Below, piece after piece: positions 40,920-53,762 of a stretch of DNA of 64,000 nucleotides. Below the pieces are notes generated by a model. That model saw only the letters and a list, made by a program, of their open reading frames with translations. It made no database searches and was not told where the DNA came from. Origin of the DNA: Halisarca cf. caerulea (taxonomy: Eukaryota; Porifera; Demospongiae; Chondrillida; Halisarcidae); the NCBI GenBank assembly GCA_963170055.1, contig CAUJGJ010000444.1:1587501-1651500 (forward strand), read 5' to 3'. Every line of letters starts with the position of its first letter. Position 1 is the first letter of the stretch. A program made the translations under genes and the position numbers.

Positions 40920-42150
40920 ATATAAATAACTAGGCTTACTTTGTAAGATATTTGCTATCTTGGCAATTTCATGCTGTTAATTAATTTAAATACTTGCAAC
41001 ATTGCAAACATGTTCTTCGTAGTGAATAATATTACTATGCTTATTTTATATGATATTTGGAATGTTGGCAATTATATGCTGTTGATAAACTTAATGTATA
41101 CTGTTTCTAACATTGTCATTGTAAATGAATTATAAATACGGTGTTTTTCATAATTAAGTGGACAATGACCAGCAGTCAGACCGTTAAACACCAACTGCAT
41201 GACCGGGTGCTGATTGCTGCTTAACCAGGTGTTGTCCACCGAGCTCGAAGAAGTGGCAAGCCGTAAATAGTAACAAGGATCACGTGACGTATGTTTGATT
41301 ATGAAATCCTTGTCTACTAGAAGAAATAGAAACTTCCACTTCCCCTTCTACAGCTCTCATCTCAGCTCGAGTCGTTGTTCTTTTGTAGGTAGACGTCTAT
41401 TAACACAAAGTTGCTACCCATTTCCTTGAAAGTGGCTCCTGTATTTGGCTGACAATTCTCTTAAGTTCATATGCATAATATTCCCAACAGCAGGTGACTC
41501 ATACCTTTCTAACAGCTGAGGATGACTTACTTCTGCCAAGATTATCGATCTGCCAGTAGCTTTACATTTTGTCTTAAAACAAGTGTGCGTGTTTCAAATC
41601 CGAAGCTACCACCACTATGATTCTTCCGATAACTTTCGAGCAGTTGAAGTTTTGGTTCAAATGGACTCTTCTGGATAGGTTTTGCGGTTACTTTTACGAC
41701 TAAAAAAACAACTTGCACTATGTAGCTACAGAGAATTCTGAGGACTTCTCGAATAAACTTAGTGAAATATTCAAGACACTTGCGTAATGTTTATGATGCA
41801 ATTTTGAACATTTGGTGACTGCTCGGAAGTGACCATGCATTGGCCACTATGTGAAAGAAGAATTTCTTTGTTTGACTTCTGAGATATTTGCCATTTTGGC
41901 TGTTTCATGCTTTTATATCTAGAGTAAAGTTTCTAACATTCTCATTGCAAAGAGAATTGCAAATACTTTGCAAATTCTCAATCTTTCCATTTGTTGAATG
42001 TGCAATTTACTTTGTTTAGTTTCTGAGATGTTTGAATTTTGCATATTTCATGGTCTTCTCAAATTAGGCATAAAGTTTTCAACGTTCTTAGTGCCACAAG
42101 ATTTTAAAATACTTTGTAAATTTAAAATCTTGCTATTTGTTCGTTACAAA
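40920..42150 (+). repeat. Decayed satellite monomers at the array edge
   Basis: Diverged units are recognisable at about 40935-41020 and 41044-41130 (TTGGCAATTTCATGCTGTT, CAACATTGCAAACATGTTCT). Another pair at 41866-42000 and 42010-42150 is closer to the 142-bp unit (TTTGAATTTTG, ATTTCATG, TTTAAAATCTTGCTATTTGT). Unrelated sequence separates the first and second pairs; it includes GTGGACAA ... TTGTCCAC inverted phrases near 41158-41239. Confidence 0.65.
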
Positions 42151-44655
42151 AATACTTTGTTCACTTTCTAATATGTTTGAATTTTGACTATTTCATGCTG
42201 TTCTTAATTTTAAAGTAATGTTTCTAACTTTCTTATTTACAATAGTAGTTTAAACACTTTGCAAATTTAAAATCTTGCTATTTGTTCGTTACAAAAATAC
42301 TTTAACTTTCTAGGTTGTTTGAATTTTGACTATTTCATCTTCTTCTTAATTTTAAAGTAATGTTTCTAATGTTCTTATTTCCAAAAGTAGTTTAAACACT
42401 TTGCAAATTTAAAATCTTGCTATTTGTTCGTTACAAAAATACTTTAACTTTCTAGCTTGTTTGAATTTTGACTATTTCATGTTCTTCTTAATTTTAAAGT
42501 AATGTTTCTAACGTTCTTATTTCCAAAAGTAGTTTAAACACTTTGCAAATTTAAAATCTTGCTATTTGTTCATTAAAAAATACTTAAATTTCTAACTTGT
42601 TTGAATTTAGACTATTTCAGCTTCTTCTGAGTTTTAAAGTAATGTTTCAAACTTTCTTATTTCCAAAAGTAGTTTAAACACTTTGCTAATTTAAAATCTT
42701 GCTATTTGTTCGTTACAAAAATACTTTAACTTTCTAGCTTGTTTGAATTTTGACTATTTCATGTTCTTCTTAATTTTAAAGTAATGTTTCTAACGTTCTT
42801 ATTTCCAAAAGTAGTTTAAACACTTTGCAAATTTAAAATCTTGCTATTTGTTCATTAAAAAATACTTAAATTTCTAACTTGTTTGAATTTAGACTATTTC
42901 AGCTTCTTCTGAGTTTTAAAGTAATGTTTCAAACTTTCTTATTTCCAAAAGTAGTTTAAACACTTTACTAATTTAAAATCTTGCTATTTGTTCGTTACAA
43001 AAATACTTTAACTTTCTAGCTTGTTTGAATTTTGAATATTTCATCTTCTTCTTAATTTTAAAGTAATGTTTCTAACGTTCTTAATTCCAAAAGTAGTTTA
43101 AACACTTTGCAAATTTAAAATCTTGCTATTTGTTCGTTACAAAATACTTTAACTTTCTAACTTGTTTGAATTTTGACTATTTCATGTTCTTCTGAGTTTT
43201 AAAGTAATGTTTCTAACTTTCTTATTTCCAAAAGTAGTTTAAACACTTTGCAAATTTAAAATCTTGCTATTTGTTCATTAAAAAATACTTAAATTTCTAA
43301 CTTGTTTGAATTTTGACTATTTCAGCTTCTTCTTAATTTTAAAGTAATGTTTCTAACGTTCTTAATTCCAAAAGTAGTTTAAACACTTTGCAAATTTAAA
43401 ATCTTGCTATTTGTTCGTTACAAAAATACTTTAACTTTCTAGCTTGTTTGAATTTTGAATATTTCATCTTCTTCTTAATTTTAAAGTAATTTTTCTAATG
43501 TTCTTAATTCCAAAAGTAGTTTAAACACTTTGCAAATTTAAAATCTTGCTATTTGTTCGTTACAAAAATACTTTAACTTTCTAACTTGTTTGAATTTTGA
43601 CTATTTCATCTTCTTAATTTTAAAGTAATGTTTCTAACATTCTTAATTCTAAAAGTAGTTTAAACACTTTGCAAATTTAAAATCTTGCTATTTGTTTCTT
43701 TACAAAAATACTTTAACTTTCTAACTTGTTTGAATTTTGACTATTTCATGTTCTTCTGAGTTTTAAAGTAATGTTTCTAACTTTCTTATTTCCAAAAGTA
43801 GTTTAAACACTTTGCAAATTTAAAATCTTGCTATTTGTTCGTTACAAAAATACTTTAACTCTCTAACTTGTTTGAATTTTGACTATTTCATCTTCTTCTT
43901 AATTTTAAAGTAATGTTTCTAACGTTCTTATTTCCAAAAGTAGTTTAAACACTTTGCAAATTTAATATCTTGCTATTTGTTCGTTACAAAAATACTTTAA
44001 CTTTCTAACTTGTTTGAATTTTGACTATTTCATCTTCTTAATTTGAAAGTAACGTTACTAACGTTCTTATTTCCAAAAGTAGTTTAAACACTTTGCAAAT
44101 TTAAAATCTTGCTATTTGTTCGTTAAAAAATACTTAAATTTCTAACTTGTTTGAATTTAGACTATTTCAGCTTCTTCTTAATTTCAAACTAATGTTTGTA
44201 AAGTACTCATTTCCAAAAGTTGTTTGAACACTTTTAAAATTTTAAATCTTGCTATTTTTTCCTTACAAAAATACTTTAACTTTCTTTCTAGCTATTTGAA
44301 TTTTGACTATTTCATCTTCTTCTTAATTTTAAAGTAATGTTTGTAACGTTTTTATTTCCAAAAGTAGTTTACGTAAACACTTTGCAAATTTAAAGTCTTG
44401 CTATTTGTTCGTTACAAAAATACTTTAACTTTCTAACTTGTTTGAATTTTGTCTATTTCATCTTCTTCTTAATTTTAAAGTAATGTTTCTAGCGTTCTTA
44501 TTTCCAAAAGTAGTTTAAACACTTTGCAAATTTAAAATCTTGCTATTTGTTCGTTACAAAATACTTTAACTTTCTAACTTGTTTGAATTTTGACTATTTC
44601 ATGTTCTTCTGAGTTTTAAAGTAATGTTTCTAACTTTCTTATTTCCAAAAGTAGT
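42151..44655 (+). repeat. 142-bp satellite array
   Basis: About 17 tandem units of 139-143 bp. Landmarks in order: CTTGTTTGAATTTTGACTAT, TTAATTTTAAAGTAATGTTT, CTAACGTTCTTATTTCC, AAAAGTAGTTTAAACACTTT, AATCTTGCTATTTGTTCGTT, then ACAAAAATACTTTAACTTTC. The spacing of AAAATCTTGC between 42269, 42411 and 42553 is 142 bp. Units differ from each other by several percent, more than in the neighbouring 145-bp array. No open frame and no dyad of the type found in the 145-bp unit. Confidence 0.92.
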
Positions 44656-44988
44656 TTAAGTTAAAATTAGTATTTGATTTGTCATATCTTAGAAACTTTG
44701 CCAATTTTTCACTTTGCCTAATTTTAAAGTTATGTTTCTAACTTTATCTTTGCGATAAATATTATTTAAACTTTGTAACGTTTTAAACTTAACTTTCTTA
44801 GAAAGTTAAAATTAGTATTTGATTTGTCATATCTTAGGAACATTACCGATTTTTCACTTTGCCTAATTTTATAGTTATGTTTCTAACTTTATCTTTGCGA
44901 TAAATATTATTTAAAGTTTGTAACGTTTTAAACTTAACTTTCTTAGAAAGTTAAAATTAGTATTTCATTTGTCATATCTTAGGAACAT

Positions 44989-47900
44989 TACCAATTTTTC
45001 ACTTTGCCTAATTTTATAGTTGTGTTTCTAACTTTATGTTTGCGATAAATATTATTTAAACTTTGTAACGTTTTAAACTTAACTTTCTTAGAAAGTTAAA
45101 ATTAGTATTTGATTTGTCATATCTTAGAAACTTTGCCAATTTTTCACTTTGCCTAATTTTAAAGTTATGTTTCTAACTTTATCTTTGCGATAAATATTAT
45201 TTAAACTTTGTAACGTTTTAAACTTAACTTTCTTAGAAAGTTAAAAGTAGTATTTGATTTGTCATATCTTAGGAACTTTGCCAATTTTTCACTTTGCCTA
45301 ATTTTAAAGTTATGTTTCTAACTTTATGTTTGCGATAAATATTATTTAAAGTTTGTAACGTTTTAAACTTAACTTTCTTAGAAAGTTAAAATTAGTAGTT
45401 CATTTGTCATATCTTAGAAACTTTGCCAATTTTTCACTTTGCCTAATTTTATAGTTATGTTTCTAACTTTATCTTTGCGATAAATATTATTTAAAGTTTG
45501 TAACGTTTTAAACTTAACTTTCTTAGAAAGTTAAAATTAGTATTTGATTTGTCATATCTTAGGAACTTTGCCAATTTTTCACTTTGCCTAATTTTAAAGT
45601 TATGTTTCTAACTTTATCTTCGCGATAAATATTATTTAAAGTTTGTAACATTTTAAACTTAACTTTCTTAGAAAGTTAAAATTAGTATTTGATTTGTCAT
45701 ATCTTAGAAACTTTGCCAATTTTTCACTTTGCCTAATTTTAAACTTATGTTTCTAACTTTATCTTTGCGATAAATATTATTTAAAGTTTGTAACGTTTTA
45801 AACTTAACTTTCTTAGAAAGTTAAAATTAGTATTTCATTTGTCATATCTTAGGAACATTACCAATTTTTCACTTTGCCTAATTTTATAGTTGTGTTTCTA
45901 ACTTTATCTTTGCGATAAATATTATTTAAAGTTTGTAACGTTTTAAACTTAACTTTCTTAGAAAGTTAAAATTAGTAGTTCATTTGTCATATCTTAGAAA
46001 CTTTGCAAATTTTTCACTTTGCCTAATTTTAAAGTTATGTTTCTAACTTTATCTTTGCGATAAATATTATTTAAACTTTGTAACGTTTTAAACTTAACTT
46101 TCTTAGAAAGTTAAAAGTAGTAGTTCATTTGTCATATCTTAGGAACTTTGCAAATTTTTCACTTTGCCTAATTTTAAAGTTATGTTTCTAACTTAATCTT
46201 TGCGATAAATATTATTTAAAGTTTGTAACGTTTTAAACTTAACTTTCTTAGAAAGTTAAAAGTAGTATTTGATTTGTCATATCTTAGGAACTTTGCCAAT
46301 TTTTCACTTTGCCTAATTTTAAAGTTATGTTTCTAACTTTATCTTTGCGATAAATATTATTTAAGGTTTTTAACGTTTTAAACTTAACTTTCTTAGAAAG
46401 TTGAAATTAGTAGTTCATTTGTCATATCTTATGAACATTACCAATGTTTCACTTTGCCTAATTTTAAAGTTATGTTTCTAACTTTATCTTTGCGATAAAT
46501 ATTATTTAAAGTTTGTAACGTTTTAAACTTAACTTTCTTAGAAAGTTAAAATTAGTATTTGATTTGTCATATCTTAGAAACTTTGCCAATTTTTCACTTT
46601 GCCTAATTTTATAGTTATGTTTCTAACTTTATCTTTGCGATAAATATTATTTAAAGTTTGTAACGTTTTAAACTTAACTTTCTTAGAAAGTTAAAATTAG
46701 TATTTCATTTGTCATATCTTAGGAACATTACCAATTTTTCACTTTGCCTAATTTTATAGTTGTGTTTCTAACTTTATCTTTGCGATAAATATTATTTAAA
46801 GTTTGTAACGTTTTAAACTTAACTTTCTTAGAAAGTTAAAATTAGTAGTTCATTTGTCATATCTTAGAAACTTTGCAAATTTTTCACTTTGCCTAATTTT
46901 AAAGTTATGTTTCTAACTTTATCTTTGCGATAAATATTATTTAAACTTTGTAACGTTTTAAACTTAACTTTCTTAGAAAGTTAAAAGTAGTAGTTAATTT
47001 GTCATATCTTAGGAACTTTGCAAATTTTTCACTTTGCCTAATTTTAAAGTTATGTTTCTAACTTTATCTTTGCGATAAATATTATTTAAAGTTTGTAACG
47101 TTTTAAACTTAACTTTCTTAGAAAGTTAAAATTAGTATTTGATTTGTCATATCTTAGAAACTTTGCCAATTTTTCACTTTGCCTAATTTTATAGTTATGT
47201 TTCTAACTTTATCTTTGCGATAAATATTATTTAAAGTTTGTAACGTTTTAAACTTAACTTTCTTAGAAAGTTAAAATTAGTATTTCATTTGTTATATCTT
47301 AGGAACATTACCAATTTTTCACTTTGCCTAATTTTATAGTTGTGTTTCTAACTTTATCTTTGCGATAAATATTATTTAAAGTTTGTAACGTTTTAAACTT
47401 AACTTTCTTAGAAAGTTGAAATTAGTAGTTCATTTGTCATATCTTACAAACTTTGCAAATTTTTCACTTTGCCTAATTTTAAAGTTATGTTTCTAACTTT
47501 ATCTTTGCGATAAATATTATTTAAAGTTTGTAACGTTTTAAACTTAACTTTCTTAGAAAGTTAAAAGTAGTAGTTCATTTTTCATATCTTAGGAACTTTG
47601 CCAATTTTTCACTTTGCCTAATTTTAAACTTATGTTTCTAACTTTATCTTTGCGATAAATATTATTTAAAGTTTGTAACGTTTTAAACTTAACTTTCTTA
47701 GAAAGTTAAAATTAGTATTTGATTTGTCATATCTTAGGAACTTTGCCAATTTTTCACTTTGCCTAATTTTAAAGTTATGTTTCTAACTTTATCTTTGCGA
47801 TAAATATTATTTAAACTTTGTAACGTTTTAAACTTAACTTTCTTAGAAAGTTAAAATTAGTATTTGATTTGTCATATCTTAGAAATTTTGCCAATTTTTC

Positions 47901-50330
47901 ACTTTGCCTAATTTTAAACTTATGTTTCTAACTTTATCTTTGCGATAAATATTATTTAAAGTTTGTAACGTTTTAAACTTAACTTTCTTAGAAAGTTAAA
48001 ATTAGTATTTCATTTGTCATATCTTAGGAACATTACCAATTTTTCACTTTGCCTAATTTTATAGTTATGTTTCTAACTTTATCTTTGCGATAAATATTAT
48101 TTAAACTTTGTAACGTTTTAAACTTAACTTACTTAGAAAGTTAAAATTAGTAGTTCATTTGTCATATCATAGGAACTTTGCCAATTTTTCACTTTGCCTA
48201 ATTTTAAAGTTATGTTTCTAACTTTATCTTTGCGATAAATATTATTTAAACTTTGTAACGTTTTAAACTTAACTTTCTTCGAAAGTTAAAATTAGTATTT
48301 GATTTGTCATATCTTAGGAACTTTGCCAATTTTTCACTTTGCCTAATTTTAAAGTTATGTTTCTAACTTTATCTTTGCGATAAATATTATTTAAAGTTTG
48401 TAACGTTTTAAACTTAACTTTCTTAGAAAGTTAAAATTAGTATTTGATTTGTCATATCTTAGGAACTTTGCCAATTTTTCACTTTGCCTAATTTTAAAGT
48501 TATGTTTCTAACTTTATCTTTGCGATAAATATTATTTAAACTTTGTAACGTTTTAAACTTAACTTTCTTAGAAAGTTAAAATTAGTATTTGATTTGTCAT
48601 ATCTTAGAAACTTTGCCAATTTTTCACTTTGCCTAATTTTAAAGTTATGTTTCTAACTTTATCTTTGCGAAAAATATTATTTAAACTTTGTAACGTTTTA
48701 AACTTAACTTTCTTAGAAAGTTAAAATTAGTATTTGATTTGTCATATCTTAGGAACTTTGCCAATTTTTCACTTTGCCTAATTTTAAAGTTATGTTTCTA
48801 ACTTTATCTTTGCGATAAATATTATTTAAAGTTTGTAACGTTTTAAACTTAACTTTCTTAGAAAGTTGAAATTAGTAGTTCATTTGTCATATCTTAGGAA
48901 CATTACCAATGTTTCACTTTGCCTAATTTTAAAGTTATGTTTCTAACTTTATCTTTGCGATAAATATTATTTAAAGTTTGTAACGTTTTAAACTTAACTT
49001 TCTTAGAAAGTTAAAATTAGTAGTTCATTTGTCATATCTTAGAAACTTTGCCAATTTTTCACTTTGCCTAATTTTAAAGTTATGTTTCTAACTTTATCTT
49101 TGCGATAAATATTATTTAAACTTTGTAACGTTTTAAACTTAACTTTCTTAGAAAGTTAAAATTAGTATTTCATTTGTCATATCTTAGGAACTTTGCCAAT
49201 TTTTCACTTTGCCTAATTTTAAAGTTATGTTTCTAACTTTATCTTTGCGATAAATATTATTTAAAGTTTGTAACGTTTTAAACTTAACTTTCTTACAAAG
49301 TTAAAATTAGTATTTGATTTGTCATATCTTAGAAACTTTGCCAATTTTTCACTTTGCCTAATTTTTAAAGTTATGTTTCTAACTTTATCTTTGCGATAAA
49401 TATTATTTAAACTTTGTAACGTTTTAAACTTAACTTTCTTAGAAAGTTCAAATTAGTATTTGATTTGTCATATCTTAGGAACTTTGCCAATTTTTCACTT
49501 TGCCTAATTTTAAAGTTATGTTTCTAACTTTATCTTTGCGAAAAATATTATTTAAACTTTGTAACGTTTTAAACTTAACTTTCTTAGAAAGTTAAAATTA
49601 GTATTTGATTTGTCATATCTTAGGAACTTTGCCAATTTTTCACTTTGCCTAATTTTAAAGTTATGTTTCTAACTTTATCTTTGCGATAAATATTATTTAA
49701 AGTTTGTAACGTTTTAAACTTAACTTTCTTAGAAAGTTGAAATTAGTAGTTCATTTGTCATATCTTAGGAACATTACCAATGTTTCACTTTGCCTAATTT
49801 TAAAGTTATGTTTCTAACTTTATCTTTGCGATAAATATTATTTAAAGTTTGTAACGTTTTAAACTTAACTTTCTTAGAAAGTTAAAATTAGTAGTTCATT
49901 TGTCATATCTTAGAAACTTTGCCAATTTTTCACTTTGCCTAATTTTAAAGTTATGTTTCTAACTTTATCTTTGCGATAAATATTATTTAAAGTTTGTAAC
50001 GTTTTAAACTTAACTTTCTTAGAAAGTTAAAATTAGTATTTGATTTGTCATACCTTAGGAACTTTGCCAATTTTTCACTTTGCCTAATTTTAAAGTTATG
50101 TTTCTAACTTTATCTTTGCGATAAATATTATTTAAACTTTGTAACGTTTTAAACTTAACTTTCTTAGAAAGTTAAAATTAGTATTTGATTTGTCATATCT
50201 TAGAAACTTTGCCAATTTTTCACTTTGCCTAATTTTTAAAGTTATGTTTCTAACTTTATCTTTGCGATAAATATTATTTAAACTTTGTAACGTTTTAAAC
50301 TTAACTTTCTTAGAAAGTTAAAATTAGTAT
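44989..50330 (+). repeat. 870-bp (six-monomer) higher-order periodicity
   Basis: The variant TGTGTTTCTAAC occurs at 45021, 45891 and 46761 (870 apart each) and then at 47341 (580, four monomers). GCGAAAAATATT recurs at about 48668 and 49538, and ACCAATGTTTCAC at about 48908 and 49778, again 870 apart. The multimer is less regular than the 4,929-bp one. Confidence 0.75.
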
Positions 50331-52913
50331 TTGATTTGTCATATCTTAGGAACTTTGCCAATTTTTCACTTTGCCTAATTTTAAAGTTATGTTTCTAACT
50401 TTATCTTTGCGATAAATATTATTTAAAGTTTGTAACGTTTTAAACTTAACTTTCTTAGAAAGTTAAAATTAGTATTTGATTTGTCATATCTTAGGAACTT
50501 TGCCAATTTTTCACTTTGCCTAATTTTAAAGTTATGTTTCTAACTTTATCTTTGCGATAAATATTATTTAAACTTTGTAACGTTTTAAACTTAACTTTCT
50601 TAGAAAGTTAAAATTAGTAGTTCATTTGTCATATCTTAGAAACTTTGCCAATTTTTCACATTGCCTAATTTTAAAGTTATGTTTCTAACTTTATCTTTGC
50701 GATAAATATTATTTAAACTTTGTAACGTTTTAAACTTAACTTTCTTAGAAAGTTCAAATTAGTATTTGATTTGTCATATCTTAGGAACTTTGCCAATTTT
50801 TCACTTTGCCTAATTTTAAAGTTATGTTTCTAACTTTATCTTTGCGATAAATATTATTTAAACTTTGTAACGTTTTAAACTTAACTTTCTTAGAAAGTTA
50901 AAATTAGTATTTGATTTGTCATATCTTAGAAACTTTGCCAATTTTTCACTTTGCCTAATTTTTGAAGTTATGTTTCTAACTTTATCTTTGCGATAAATAT
51001 TATTTAAACTTTGTAACGTTTTAAACTTAACTTTCTTAGAAAGTTAAAATTAGTATTTGATTTGTCATATCTTAGGAACTTTGCCAATTTTTCACTTTGC
51101 CTAATTTTAAACTTATGTTTCTAACTTTATCTTTGCGATAAATATTATTTAAAGTTTGTAACGTTTTAAACTTAACTTTCTTAGAAAGTTAAAATTAGTA
51201 GTTCATTTGTCATATCTTAGAAACTTTGCCAATTTTTCACATTGCCTAATTTTAAAGTTATGTTTCTAACTTTATCTTTGCGAAAAATATTATTTAAAGT
51301 TTGTAACGTTTTAAACTTAACTTTCTTAGAAAGTTAAAATTAGTATTTCATTTGTCATATCTTAGGAACTTTGCCAATTTTTCACTTTGCCTAATTTTAA
51401 AGTTATGTTTCTAACTTTATCTTTGCGATAAATATTATTTAAAGTTTGTAACGTTTTAAACTTAACTTTCTTAGAAAGTTAAAATTAGTATTTGATTTGT
51501 CATATCTTAGGAACTTTGCCAATTTTTCACTTTGCCTAATTTTAAAGTTATGTTTCTAACTTTATCTTTGCGATAAATATTATTTAAAGTTTGTAACTTT
51601 TTAAACTTAACTTTCTTAGAAAGTTAAAATTAGTATTTGATTTGTCATATCTTAGGAACTTTGCCAATTTTTCACTTTGCCTAATTTTAAAGTTATGTTT
51701 CTAACTTTATCTTTGCGATAAATATTATTTAAACTTTTTAACGTTTTAAACTTAACTTTCTTAGAAAGTTAAAATTAGTATTTGATTTGTCATATCTTAG
51801 AAACTTTGCCAATTTTTCACTTTGCCTAATTTTAAAGTTATGTTTCTAACTTTATCTTTGCGATAAATATTATTTAAACTTTGTAACGTTTTAAACTTAA
51901 CTTTCTTAGAAAGTTAAAATTAGTATTTGATTTGTGATATCTTAGGAACTTTGCCAATTTTTCACTTTGCCTAATTTTAAAGTTATGTTTCTAACTTTAT
52001 CTTTGCGATAAATATTATTTAAAGTTTGTAACGTTTTAAACTTAACTTTCTTAGAAAGTTAAAATTAGTATTTGATTTGTCATATCTTAGGAACTTTGCC
52101 AATTTTTCACTTTGCCTAATTTTAAAGTTATGTTTCTAACTTTATCTTTGCGATAAATATTATTTAAAGTTTGTAACGTTTTAAACTTAACTTTCTTAGA
52201 AAGTTAAAATTAGTATTTGATTTGTCATATCCTAGAATCTTTGCCAATTTTTCACTTTGCCTAATTTTTAAAGTTATGTTTCTAACTTTATCTTTGCGAT
52301 AAATATTATTTAAACTTTGTAACGTTTTAAACTTAACTTTCTTAGAAAGTTAAAATTAGTATTTGATTTGTCATATCTTAGGAACTTTGCCAATTTTTCA
52401 CTTTGCCTAATTTTAAAGTTATGTTTCTAACTTTATCTTTGCGATAAATATTATTTAAAGTTTGTAACGTTTTAAACTTAACTTTCGTAGAAAGTTAAAA
52501 TTAGTAGTTCATTTGTCATATCTTAGAAACTTTGCCAATTTTTCACTTTGCCTAATTTTAAAGTTATGTTTCTAACTTTATCTTTGCGAAAAATATTATT
52601 TAAACTTTGTAACGTTTTAAACTTAACTTTCTTAGAAAGTTAAAATTAGTATTTGATTTTTCATATCTTAGGAACTTTGCCAATTTTTCACTTTGCCTAA
52701 TTTTAAAGTTATGTTTCTAACTTTATCTTTGCGATAAATATTATTTAAACTTTGTAACGTTTTAAACTTAACTTTCTTAGAAAGTTAAAATTAGTATTTG
52801 ATTTGTCATATCTTAGAAACTTTGCCGATTTTTCACTTTGCCTAATTTTTAAAGTTATGTTTCTAACTTTATCTTTGCGATAAATATTATTTAAAGTTTG
52901 TAACGTTTTAAAC

Positions 52914-52934
52914 TTAACTTTCTTAGAAAGTTAA
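52914..52934. promoter_or_regulatory. Dyad site of the 145-bp monomer (example copy)
   Basis: TTAACTTTC, then TTA, then GAAAGTTAA: two perfect 9-bp inverted arms around 3 bases. It is present once per monomer in nearly all copies. It could be a binding site for a dimeric protein or a small stem-loop in a satellite transcript. The 142-bp monomer has only the left part (TTAACTTTCTAACTTGTTTG). Function is not shown by sequence. Confidence 0.6.
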
Positions 52935-53762
52935 AATTAGTATTTGATTTGTCATATCTTAGGAACTTTGCCAATTTTTCACTTTGCCTAATTTTAAAGT
53001 TATGTTTCTAACTTTATCTTTGCGATAAATATTATTTAAAGTTTGTAACGTTTTAAACTTAACTTTCTTAGAAAGTTAAAATTAGTATTTGATTTGTCAT
53101 ATCTTAGGAACTTTGCCAATTTTTCACTTTGCCTAATTTTAAAGTTATGTTTCTAACTTTATCTTTGCGATAAATATTATTTAAACTTTTTAACGTTTTA
53201 AACTTAACTTTCTTAGAAAGTTAAAATTAGTATTTGATTTGTCATATCTTAGGAACTTTGCCAATTTTTCACTTTGCCTAATTTTAAAGTTATGTTTCTA
53301 ACTTTATCTTTGCGATAAATATTATTTAAACTTTGTAACGTTTTAAACTTAACTTTCTTAGAAAGTTAAATTTAGTATTTGATTTGTGATATCTTAGGAA
53401 CTTTGCCAATTTTTCACTTTGCCTAATTTTAAAGTTATGTTTCTAACTTTATCTTTGCGATAAATATTATTTAAACTTTGTAACGTTTTAAACTTAACTT
53501 TCTTAGAAAGTTAAAATTAGTATTTGATTTGTCATATCTTAGGAACTTTGCCAATTTTTCACTTTGCCTAATTTTAAAGTTATGTTTCTAACTTTATCTT
53601 TGCGATAAATATTATTTAAAGTTTGTAACGTTTTAAACTTAACTTTCTTAGAAAGTTAAAATTAGTATTTGATTTGTCATATCTTAGGAACTTTGCCAAT
53701 TTTTCACTTTGCCTAATTTTAAAGTTATGTTTCTAACTTTATCTTTGCGATAAATATTATTT

